Shown here: one piece after another, positions 25,914 through 33,887 of the stretch
How positions within the stretch are numbered: position 1 is the first letter of the stretch
Layout of the letters: every line of letters begins with the position of its first letter
NCBI GenBank assembly: GCA_903908555.1
Contig: CAIVSG010000143.1
Location: forward strand, 1 to 49,858
Reading direction: 5' to 3'
Length of the DNA stretch: 49,858 nt
DNA from: an uncultured Chlorobiaceae bacterium
GTDB lineage: Bacteria; Bacteroidota; Chlorobiia; Chlorobiales; Chlorobiaceae
Program-made: the position numbers and the translations under genes
The notes under the pieces: generated by a model
Seen by the model: the letters and a program-made list of their open reading frames with translations, nothing else
The model's database searches: none
Told to the model about the DNA's origin: nothing

Positions 25914-25950
25914 AATCTAAAAAAAAATTTTTAGATTCAAAAAAAAATTT
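25914..25950. promoter_or_regulatory. Palindromic phased A-tracts (possible bent DNA or upstream promoter element)
   Basis: A perfect 10-bp inverted repeat, AATCTAAAAA (25914-25923) and TTTTTAGATT (25928-25937), contains an A9T5 run. A second A9T3 run starts at 25939, 20 bp after the first (25919), about two helical turns. Such phasing bends DNA; a role in control of either divergent gene is inferred. Confidence 0.45.
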
Positions 25951-26060
25951 ACCTGTTTTTTAAGTACTGGTTATCCTTTATTAATTATGTTTGCATTACC
26001 TCGTTATCATGCTTTTTGCTTCTTTTGAACCTTTTGCTGAAACAGGGCACTTATATTATA

Positions 26061-27083
26061 ATGAATACCTTGTCTAATTCTTCATTCAACTACAGTGCAT
26101 TTGAAGCTTTTTTTCGGGGAACTCCGCATGAAATAAGAGAGAGGCTTTCGGTTTATCTTCCGTTAGCAAGTCTTGTGCATGTTGATGACTCCAACCCTGC
26201 ACTTGATATCGGCTGTGGGCGTGGTGAGTGGCTTGAACTGCTTCGTGAGTCAGGCATCCCTGCTGCAGGTATTGACAGTAATAGTGAGTTCGCTGGAAGT
26301 TGCCAGCAACAAGGTCTGGATGTTTTGGAGACTGACCTGTTCAGTTTTTTTGAGCGGCAAGTTGCATCAAGATATAGCCTTATTACCGGGTTTCATCTTA
26401 TTGAACATATCTCACCTGAAAAACAACCTTTTTTTCTCGCTGCAGTGCTCAATTTGCTGGCACCAGGTGGTGTTTTAATTTTAGAAACACCTAACCCTGA
26501 AAATGTTACTGTTGGAAGTTGCAACTTTTATATCGATCCGACGCATTGCCGGCCGGTGCCTCCGCATCTTTTGCTTTTTATGGCTGTGCAGGCAGGATTT
26601 TCGTCACCAATGATTGTCAGACTTAACCGCAAGACCGTTGGCGAACCGTTACGATTGATGCCTTCAGAAGAACCATACGCTTCTCTCTATAACCGGCTTG
26701 TAGATATTGTGTCATCAAGGATTCTGCAGGCTCCAGATTATGCGCTTGTCGCATTTACATCTCCCTCCCCATCGCTCGCCATGCTCGAGGCAGTATCGGC
26801 TATTAACCGCCAGAATGATATGTTTGTACTTCCTCCATTGCCAATTGAAGGGCCTGAGGAAATCGATATTGCTCACTTGCATCAGCGAACTATTGAGCTG
26901 GAAAAGGAGCTTCGGATTGTTCAGGAACTTTTGGAGCCGAAAGATTCTGCATTTCCCCCCACGAATATGGCAAGTGCCACTAAAGAACAATCGGTTCCTT
27001 TGAATGAATTTGCTGAACCTGTCAGACGATCATACCTTACCCTTCTTTCCTCCCGTTTAATATCTAAAAATAAAACCTCATAG
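26061..27083 (+). CDS. SAM-dependent methyltransferase, WbdD-like
   Basis: A 340-aa protein with a class I methyltransferase core: ALDIGCGRGEWLELLRESGI (about residues 48-67, the SAM motif I), then GIDSN with its acidic Asp, LITGFHLIEHISPE, LAPGGVLILETPNPENV, and SCNFYIDPTHCRPVPPHLL. This set is characteristic of the methyltransferase domain of WbdD, which caps polymannose O-antigen chains, and of related proteins. No kinase domain follows; the C-terminus is a short hydrophilic region with one predicted helix. ATG 26061 is preferred to an upstream start that adds 15 hydrophobic residues. It leads a plus-strand cluster whose next gene is the giant glycosyltransferase. Confidence 0.85.
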   Translation: MNTLSNSSFNYSAFEAFFRGTPHEIRERLSVYLPLASLVHVDDSNPALDIGCGRGEWLELLRESGIPAAGIDSNSEFAGSCQQQGLDVLETDLFSFFERQVASRYSLITGFHLIEHISPEKQPFFLAAVLNLLAPGGVLILETPNPENVTVGSCNFYIDPTHCRPVPPHLLLFMAVQAGFSSPMIVRLNRKTVGEPLRLMPSEEPYASLYNRLVDIVSSRILQAPDYALVAFTSPSPSLAMLEAVSAINRQNDMFVLPPLPIEGPEEIDIAHLHQRTIELEKELRIVQELLEPKDSAFPPTNMASATKEQSVPLNEFAEPVRRSYLTLLSSRLISKNKTS

Positions 27084-27187
27084 CTTTTTTGCTTGATCAA
27101 GGGATTTTGCTTTTATTGAGGTCATTCGCCGTTTTTGCGTTGAGCTGGGAAGCTTTCTTCTGTATTATTATATATAAGTATTACTTG

Positions 27188-30100
27188 ATGAGAATTGTTG
27201 TCGTTTTGCAAAATGCCAGGGTTGGGCACCTTAGTTGCCTCCCATTCATTAAGGCATTATGCCGCAACAGAAATGAACATGAGATTATAATTGCACTTGA
27301 TGGATGCGTTACGGATTTTGTAGAAATGGTCCGCGGTGCTGTTTATGACGTTTTGCCTCAGGATAATATCCGTCTTTGGTATTCACCTCCCCAAGTTGAC
27401 GCATTATGGTATAAAGAGGTTGCAGGAATGATTGAAACGGATTTTCTGTCGAGTCTGTACCCTGATATAGTGCTTTTTTCTGAACCTTTCGATATATCTG
27501 TTACAGACAGTTCTGCGTGTTATTACAAGTGCTCATTTCTCCTTGAAGGTGATGCTTTAAGCAACATTTCAACCATTGCTGGGATTGAGAAGTTTTTTTT
27601 TCTGGCACATTCTGAGGAAGTGCGCAGGAGAGTGATGGATGAGTTTGATGTTGAAGAACTGCATGTTGCGGCTCTTCCTGAAGAGGATGATGATTCTTGT
27701 GAAACACAGGCCAAAAGTGCTTTCCAGGCGTTTATGCATTGGCATGCATCGTCGGCTTGTGATGTCCCTTTACAAAACGAGAGTGCAAGACGTCCAAGGT
27801 TGGCTTATGTTTCGCCACTGCCACCTGAACGATCGGGTATCAGTGATTATAGTGCAGAACTTCTTCCGGAACTTTTGCGCTATTACGATATTGATGTGGT
27901 GGTAGAACAAATGGAGGTTTCATCCCAATGGATTATTGATAACTGCCCTATTCGCACTTCCAGCTGGCTCAGGAAGCATGCGAAGGACTATGACCGTGTG
28001 GTTTATCATATAGGGAACTCTCCGTTTCACCTGCATATGTTTACTTTGCTTCATGAGGTTCCTGGGGTTGTTTTTCTTCATGATTTTTTCCTTTCGGATA
28101 TTCTTGAACATCTTGACACTGCAAACCTTGCGCCTGGGGATCTTTCTTCTGGAATCTTTTTTTTGGATCTCTACCGTTCACATGGCTATTCCGCCCTCTC
28201 TCGACTTTTTGCTTCTACTACAATGCCTGGAGAAGTGGCTGCTGCCTATCCATGCAATTTTGACGTTTTGGAGAGTGCAACAGGAGTGATTGTTCATTCG
28301 GAATATGCCAAGGTGTTGTACAATACCTGGTACCCGAGACTTGACAGCAACTCCTGCACCTATATTCCTCTGTTGCGATCTCTTGCGCATACTCTTGACC
28401 GGACTGAGGCTCGATGCGCACTTGGACTGGGGAATAATGACCTGGTTGTCTGCAGCTTTGGTATGCCTGGCTTGCATAAGCTTAGTGACCTTTTGCTTGA
28501 GGCTTGGTTTGCCTCCAGTCTGGCGGAAAACACTAGTTGTATTCTCCTGTTTGTCGGGGAAATATCAGGAAGTGATTTCAATAGAAACATGCAGGAGAGT
28601 ATTCAGCACCACAAATTTGGTTCACGTATACGCATGACGGGTTGGGTTCCTATGGAGCAGTATCGACTCTATCTTGCTGCTGCTGATATAGGGGTGCAGC
28701 TGCGCACTATGTCGCGTGGTGAAAGTTCGGCTGCTGCTTTGGACTGCCTGAACTATGGCCTTGCCACTGTTGTGAATGCTAATGGAAGCCTGGCGGAACT
28801 GCCTGAGGATTGCGTTCTGATGCTTTCTGATAAGGTCAGGGTAGATGAATTGAAAGAGACTCTTGAGATTTTACACTCTAATACCTCACTTCGTAAGCAA
28901 TTAGGTGAAAATGGAAGGGCTTATGTGCGTAATGAACGGAACCCGTCTCGAATCGCCAGCCTTTATGCTGCAGCTATTGAACATTTTTCTTTGAACTCAA
29001 ATAATATTCGGTCTCATCTTTTGCAAAAGCTTAGTCTTATAAAAGATATGCCAGATGGTGAATCAGACCTTTTTGCTATAGCAGAGGCTGTTTCTGGAAC
29101 GTTTCCGAACCATTGCGGTCAGAAACAGCTGTTGATTGATGTTTCTGCTCTTATTGTCGAAGACTTGAAGACCGGCATACAGCGTGTGGTTCGGAGTATC
29201 GTAAAGGAACTTCTTGAAGAGCCGCCAAATGGATTTCGCATTGAACCAGTGTTTATGGAACTGGGTGAACATGGTGTTTTTTTCCGTTATGCAAGGCAGT
29301 TTACGTTGAGTTTCCTGAACATTGATAATGAGTGTTCTTCGTTTCTCGGTGATGAGCCGATCGAGGTACATCCGGGAGATATTTTTCTCGGTCTGGACCT
29401 TTGCCATAATGTGAGGTATGGTCAACAATTTTTTGATGAGTTTCGCTGTAGCGGTGGATTAGTTTACTTTGTAGTCTATGATTTACTACCTCTTTTTTTT
29501 CCGAACTTTTTTCCTCCGGAAGTAGAAAAGCATCACAGTGACTGGATGGATGTTGTCTCCCAGGGAGATGGGGTTTTGTGCATTTCACAGTCGGTGGCTG
29601 ATGATGTAAAGGTTTGGTTTGACAGTGTTCAGCCAAACCGTCACAGGAGGTTCAGTATTGGATGGTTCCATCTTGGGGCTGATATTGAACAAAGCATCCC
29701 GACAATGGGACTTCCTGAAGGGTTTGAATGTGATTTGCAAAAGCTTGGCAGTGCTCCTACTCTTATAATGGTTGGTACTGTTGAACCTCGTAAGGGGCAT
29801 GATCAGGTTTTGAAGGCAGTTGAACTTCTTTGGATGATAGGGGTAGCTGTCAACTTAGTCATTGTCGGCAAAAAGGGGTGGATGGTTGATCAATTGGCCA
29901 AACAAATTGCTGAACACAAGAAACTGGGAAACAGTCTCTTTTGGTATGAGAACGTCAGTGACGAAGCTCTTCAGAAACTTTATACTTTGGCTGACGGCAT
30001 GCTCATGGCTTCTGAAGGTGAGGGATTTGGCTTGCCCTTGATTGAGGCCGCACAGCACGGCTGCCCTATCCTTTCCCGTGATCTGCCTGTGTTTCGTGAA

Positions 30101-32467
30101 GTCGCCGGGGATCATGCTACTTATTTTAAAGGGAAGTCCCGACTGACGCTTGCTTCGTCTTTGAGGCAATGGATTACTGATATCAAAAACGGGACTGTTA
30201 TTTCATCGAAAGGTATACCTTGGCTGACGTGGAAAGAGAGCGCGTCCCAGGTTGTAGCCTTGCTCACTGATGCCACGAATAGCCAATGGGTGCATCAGTG
30301 GGATATCAGGAGTAAATCTTTGACTCCTCATCACCCCTGGCTTCCACAGGAGCGTGTTGCACTACCGAAAATAGCTGTGGATCTAACTCCGGTACTTCCA
30401 GGTGGGGAAAACGGAGGCGCAAAGGTGTTTGTTTTGGAACTGCTTCGCGTGCTCGGTGACTTAAAGCCTGATACAGAGTTTATTTTGCTTACGCGTGAAA
30501 GTAGCCATAAAGAATTAGCTTTTCTTGACGGCCCGAACATGAGGCGTGTAATAGTGCTCTTTGAAGAGCCTGTTAGAGATAGTACGGCAAAACCGCTCAG
30601 AAAACTTACGTTATGGGCTGAACGCACGGTTTGGAGATGGAAAAGGAGTATACGCAAGAGGCTGAATACCCCAGCTCACGGGCCTAAAAGGGTGCTGCAT
30701 GAGATGGGTATAGATCTGCTTTTTTGCCCATTTACTTCTTTACACAATGCGGAATCAGGAATTCCAACTGTCTGTACAGTTTACGACCTGCAATACAAAA
30801 CCTATCCTGAGTTTTTTACCGATGATGAGGTTGTTCACCGTGATAAGGTGTTTATAGAAACCTGCCGGAGAGCTACGGCGATTGCAACAATCTCTGATTA
30901 TTCGAGGGAGTCGGTTATCGCTCATGGCAATATTGATCCTTCTGTCGTCCGTAGGATATACCTGCGCATGGCAAGGCGTATTTCAACGCATAATGTTCCT
31001 GATGATACGTATCTGAATCACCTTGGACTTACTCCAAAAAAATACCTTCTCTATCCCGCTAATTTCTGGAAACACAAGAATCATGAAACCCTTTTAACGG
31101 CTTTTGTGATGGCTTGTCATGAGGGTTTGGAGGCAGATATTAAACTTGTCTGCACGGGGGCACCGTGCGAGCGTCAACAATTACTCATTGATAAAACACG
31201 CTCCATGGGGTTTTCACATCGAGTGATCTTCCCTGGATACCTGCCCAATGAGGAGCTTGCGTTATTGCTTTCGAACGCTGTGGGAATGATTTTTCCATCA
31301 CTGTATGAAGGGTTTGGATTACCGGTTATTGAAGCAATGGCTGCCGGCGTCCCTGTTGCATGCAGTAATACCCGTTCGTTACCTGAAGTGACGGCTGGTG
31401 CCGCCTTGCTGTTTGACCCAACAGTTCCTGAACAGATTGCTTGGGCTATGCTGTTTTTGGCTGGAAAGGATTCGCATCTCATTGAGCTTATCAATGCTGG
31501 ACTCAAGCAGGCAACTGAATTTTCTGATAAAGAAAGAATGGCTCAAGAATATTGGCTGCTTTTTGAAGATGCTATGGCTTCAGAAAGGTCGTATGTGCTT
31601 GAGGATGATGTCCGGGATACGACGCACCTGAATAATGAACAAAGCAACGTAACGAATTCAGCTCTTAAAGTAAGTGTGATTACTCCTTCGTTTAATCAAG
31701 GACAATTTATTGAAAGAACGTTGTTAAGTGTGGCTAATCAAGGTTGGCCGTTTGTTGAGCATGTGGTTTTTGATGGGGGTAGCAGTGATAATACCATTGA
31801 TGTTCTGAAGAAGTACTCTCCTATGCTTAGGTGGGTGTCGGAGGCGGACAAGGGACAGACTCATGCTGTGAATAAGGGAATACTGGAGACCGATGGTGAG
31901 ATTATCGGCTGGCTTAATTCTGATGATATATACTACCCTGATGCTCTAGCTCGTGTGGTTTCTTTTTTTGAAGCAAACCCTGATGTTGATGTCGTGTACG
32001 GCAGAGCTGACCATATTGATGTGCATGACAGGCCTTTTGAGGCGTACCCGACTGAACAATGGAATATTGAACGGCTTTATGATACCTGCTTTATCTGTCA
32101 ACCGGCAGTCTTTTTCAGGAGAACGGTGATTAATCAGCATGGTTTGCTTGATGAGTCACTGCATTATTGTATGGATTACGAATACTGGCTGAGACTTGCT
32201 AAAGCTGGTGTACGGTTTGGGTTTCTCGATAAAAAACTTGCTGGGTCGAGGCTCTACGCCGACAATAAAACACTGGGGTCTAAAGTCAAGGTGCATCGTG
32301 AAATTAACGACATGTTCAGAAACCGGTTCGGCAACGTACCTAAGCGGTGGTTGCAGAATTATGCTCACGTTACCATGCATGATCGGTGGGGTGGACTTTT
32401 TGCTTCGCAAACTGAATTTAATATCCGGTACTATTTTGCTAAATCCCGCTGGAAACTTCTTTCTTAG
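27188..32467 (+). CDS. Giant multi-module glycosyltransferase (GT4-like remnant + three GT4 + GT2)
   Basis: A protein of about 1759 aa. Module 1 (residues about 1-180, MRIVVVLQNARVGHLSCLPF, HEIIIALDG, DNIRLWYSPPQV) looks like the N-terminal half of a GT4 enzyme without a donor half. Module 2 (about 204-605) starts LAYVSPLPPERSGISDYSAE and has RGESSAAALDCLNYGLATVV. Module 3 (about 644-1027) has LIDVSALIVEDLKTGIQRVV, VGTVEPRKGHDQVL and EGEGFGLPLIEAA. Module 4 (about 1059-1462) has VYDLQYKTYPEFF, PANFWKHKNHETLL and YEGFGLPVIEAMAAG. Module 5 (about 1493-1759) is a GT2 with ITPSFNQGQFIERTLLS and WLNSDDIYYPDA. Chained modules like these build repeating glycans, as in WbdA-type polymerases. ATG 27188 is chosen because module 1 begins there; the frame is open 99 nt further upstream. 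Confidence 0.9.
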   Translation: MRIVVVLQNARVGHLSCLPFIKALCRNRNEHEIIIALDGCVTDFVEMVRGAVYDVLPQDNIRLWYSPPQVDALWYKEVAGMIETDFLSSLYPDIVLFSEPFDISVTDSSACYYKCSFLLEGDALSNISTIAGIEKFFFLAHSEEVRRRVMDEFDVEELHVAALPEEDDDSCETQAKSAFQAFMHWHASSACDVPLQNESARRPRLAYVSPLPPERSGISDYSAELLPELLRYYDIDVVVEQMEVSSQWIIDNCPIRTSSWLRKHAKDYDRVVYHIGNSPFHLHMFTLLHEVPGVVFLHDFFLSDILEHLDTANLAPGDLSSGIFFLDLYRSHGYSALSRLFASTTMPGEVAAAYPCNFDVLESATGVIVHSEYAKVLYNTWYPRLDSNSCTYIPLLRSLAHTLDRTEARCALGLGNNDLVVCSFGMPGLHKLSDLLLEAWFASSLAENTSCILLFVGEISGSDFNRNMQESIQHHKFGSRIRMTGWVPMEQYRLYLAAADIGVQLRTMSRGESSAAALDCLNYGLATVVNANGSLAELPEDCVLMLSDKVRVDELKETLEILHSNTSLRKQLGENGRAYVRNERNPSRIASLYAAAIEHFSLNSNNIRSHLLQKLSLIKDMPDGESDLFAIAEAVSGTFPNHCGQKQLLIDVSALIVEDLKTGIQRVVRSIVKELLEEPPNGFRIEPVFMELGEHGVFFRYARQFTLSFLNIDNECSSFLGDEPIEVHPGDIFLGLDLCHNVRYGQQFFDEFRCSGGLVYFVVYDLLPLFFPNFFPPEVEKHHSDWMDVVSQGDGVLCISQSVADDVKVWFDSVQPNRHRRFSIGWFHLGADIEQSIPTMGLPEGFECDLQKLGSAPTLIMVGTVEPRKGHDQVLKAVELLWMIGVAVNLVIVGKKGWMVDQLAKQIAEHKKLGNSLFWYENVSDEALQKLYTLADGMLMASEGEGFGLPLIEAAQHGCPILSRDLPVFREVAGDHATYFKGKSRLTLASSLRQWITDIKNGTVISSKGIPWLTWKESASQVVALLTDATNSQWVHQWDIRSKSLTPHHPWLPQERVALPKIAVDLTPVLPGGENGGAKVFVLELLRVLGDLKPDTEFILLTRESSHKELAFLDGPNMRRVIVLFEEPVRDSTAKPLRKLTLWAERTVWRWKRSIRKRLNTPAHGPKRVLHEMGIDLLFCPFTSLHNAESGIPTVCTVYDLQYKTYPEFFTDDEVVHRDKVFIETCRRATAIATISDYSRESVIAHGNIDPSVVRRIYLRMARRISTHNVPDDTYLNHLGLTPKKYLLYPANFWKHKNHETLLTAFVMACHEGLEADIKLVCTGAPCERQQLLIDKTRSMGFSHRVIFPGYLPNEELALLLSNAVGMIFPSLYEGFGLPVIEAMAAGVPVACSNTRSLPEVTAGAALLFDPTVPEQIAWAMLFLAGKDSHLIELINAGLKQATEFSDKERMAQEYWLLFEDAMASERSYVLEDDVRDTTHLNNEQSNVTNSALKVSVITPSFNQGQFIERTLLSVANQGWPFVEHVVFDGGSSDNTIDVLKKYSPMLRWVSEADKGQTHAVNKGILETDGEIIGWLNSDDIYYPDALARVVSFFEANPDVDVVYGRADHIDVHDRPFEAYPTEQWNIERLYDTCFICQPAVFFRRTVINQHGLLDESLHYCMDYEYWLRLAKAGVRFGFLDKKLAGSRLYADNKTLGSKVKVHREINDMFRNRFGNVPKRWLQNYAHVTMHDRWGGLFASQTEFNIRYYFAKSRWKLLS

Positions 32468-32533
32468 TTAACAGGCACTGATATAACATGTTATGAATTG
32501 CTGTATTTTTAAGAATACTGAAAATCGTTAAAA

Positions 32534-33505
32534 ATGCGCAATGAAGAAAAAGTAAACTCTGCTCTTAAGCTGGCTATAGTGTTGCCGTGTTTTAATGAAT
32601 ATGAATCACTTGGTCTTGCTGTATCTGAGCTTTATGCCTTACTAGTGGAGATGGCTGATATGGGGGTTCTATGCAGAACTTCTTTTCTCTTTTTTGTTGA
32701 TGATGGCAGTACTGATGAAACATGGTCTGCTCTTGTTCGACTCAACGAGGAAAATAGTGCCATTAAAGGATTAAAACTTTCCCGGAATTTTGGCCATCAG
32801 GCAGCGTTGCTTGCGGGCTTGAGTGCTGTAACTGGGCTATGTGATGCCGCTGTTTCGATTGATGCTGACCTGCAGCAAGACCCGTTAGCTATTAAAAATT
32901 TTTTGGATGAGTTCCGTAAAGGAGCTGATATCGTTCTTGGTGTCAGAAATGATCGCGATACCGACGGATGGCTTAAAAAGCTCACGGCATCGGCTTTTTA
33001 TAGTCTTATGAAAACAATGGGAGTGAATATTACCCCGAATCATGCTGATTATCGCCTGCTTAGTAAACGGGCTCTTGATGCGCTAGCCTTGTTCCCTGAA
33101 CCTAATAATTTTTTGAGGGCAACGTGCCATTTGCTGGGATATAAAATCAGTACCGTGCATTTTGATGTCAAGGAAAGAAAATTTGGACAAACAAAATATA
33201 CCATAAAGAAAATGGTAAAACTTGCCTTGCACGGCATTACATCATTCAGCATTATTCCTTTAAGAATGGTGGCGAGTATTGGGTTTCTCTTGTTTGTGTG
33301 CAGTATGATCATGTTGCTTTATGCTCTTTGGCAGACTTTGTTTGTTGGCACAACTGTTCCTGGATGGGCATCAACCATTATCCCTATTTATTTTATTGGA
33401 GGCATTCAACTTATATGTCTTGGTGTGGTCAGTGAGTATATCGGGCAAATTTATTCAACAGTAAAAAATCGTCCGAGGTGGATTTGTGAAGATAAACTTG
33501 AGTAA
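32534..33505 (+). CDS. GtrB/DPM-like polyprenyl-phosphate glycosyltransferase
   Basis: A 323-aa membrane GT2 enzyme. The catalytic domain has AIVLPCFNEYESLGLAV, FVDDGSTDETW (about residues 54-64), GLKLSRNFGHQAALLAGL and SIDADLQQDP (about 112-121, the DxD site). The segment RKFGQTKYTIKKMVKLALHG precedes two C-terminal membrane helices (about 240-265 and 275-298), ending SEYIGQIYSTVKNRP. These are hallmarks of GtrB-like enzymes, which load a hexose onto undecaprenyl phosphate at the inner face of the membrane. The next gene overlaps it by 20 nt and encodes a small flippase-like protein, giving a Gtr-type set. Confidence 0.9.
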   Translation: MRNEEKVNSALKLAIVLPCFNEYESLGLAVSELYALLVEMADMGVLCRTSFLFFVDDGSTDETWSALVRLNEENSAIKGLKLSRNFGHQAALLAGLSAVTGLCDAAVSIDADLQQDPLAIKNFLDEFRKGADIVLGVRNDRDTDGWLKKLTASAFYSLMKTMGVNITPNHADYRLLSKRALDALALFPEPNNFLRATCHLLGYKISTVHFDVKERKFGQTKYTIKKMVKLALHGITSFSIIPLRMVASIGFLLFVCSMIMLLYALWQTLFVGTTVPGWASTIIPIYFIGGIQLICLGVVSEYIGQIYSTVKNRPRWICEDKLE

Positions 33506-33824
33506 CCCTTTTTTTTCTGCCATCCTGTTTTTGATTTATGTCGCGACCAGTTGCTCTGGTTTATATTTTATGAAAGCAGCAGAGGGATGGAAAACACCTT
33601 GTTTTATTCTTGGCTTTGGCCTTTATGGAACCGGCGCGTTAATGTGGATGGGAATCCTCAGGCTTTTCCCCTTGTCATTTGCTTTTCCAATAGCAGCTGG
33701 GTCTCTGGTGGTCGGCACCACACTGATTGGTGTATTCTTTCTTCATGAAACTGTTTCTATCTGGCACCTGTCAGGCTCAGTGTTTATCATTGCGGGCATC
33801 GCCTTGATTGCTTCCCGACTATAA
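33486..33824 (+). CDS. Small four-helix SMR/EamA-like membrane protein, candidate lipid-linked sugar flippase
   Basis: A 112-aa protein with four membrane helices (about residues 9-29, 36-57, 64-85, 90-111), including the SMR-like features LYFMKAAEG, AFPIAAGSLVVGTTLIGVFFLHE and SGSVFIIAGIALIA. Its length is typical for SMR and ArnE/ArnF-like proteins. GTG 33486 has GAGGTGG just upstream and overlaps the GtrB-like gene, so translation is coupled. In Gtr systems the second gene (GtrA) flips the lipid-linked sugar; this protein may do that job, although it reads as SMR-like and not as a clear GtrA. Confidence 0.8.
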   Translation: MKINLSNPFFSAILFLIYVATSCSGLYFMKAAEGWKTPCFILGFGLYGTGALMWMGILRLFPLSFAFPIAAGSLVVGTTLIGVFFLHETVSIWHLSGSVFIIAGIALIASRL

Positions 33825-33887
33825 TGATGTTGTGAATGCTTGTAACACCGGTAACCAAACAACAAAGCATCTGCGTCAAAAACCTTT

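Larger units (their letters stand above)
25648..26060. other. 413-bp AT-rich divergent regulatory region
   Basis: It separates the 1274-aa secreted protein gene (minus) from the methyltransferase gene (plus) and holds no gene. It contains a sigma70-like promoter for the minus gene, two direct repeats GTAGACAACA (25879-25888 and 25896-25905), and two A9-tracts about 20 bp apart. It is markedly richer in A and T than its neighbours. Confidence 0.7.

Noticed and set aside
30331..31506. Two ~110-aa minus-strand frames inside the giant transferase gene
   Set aside because: Antisense shadows of GT4 modules 3 and 4.
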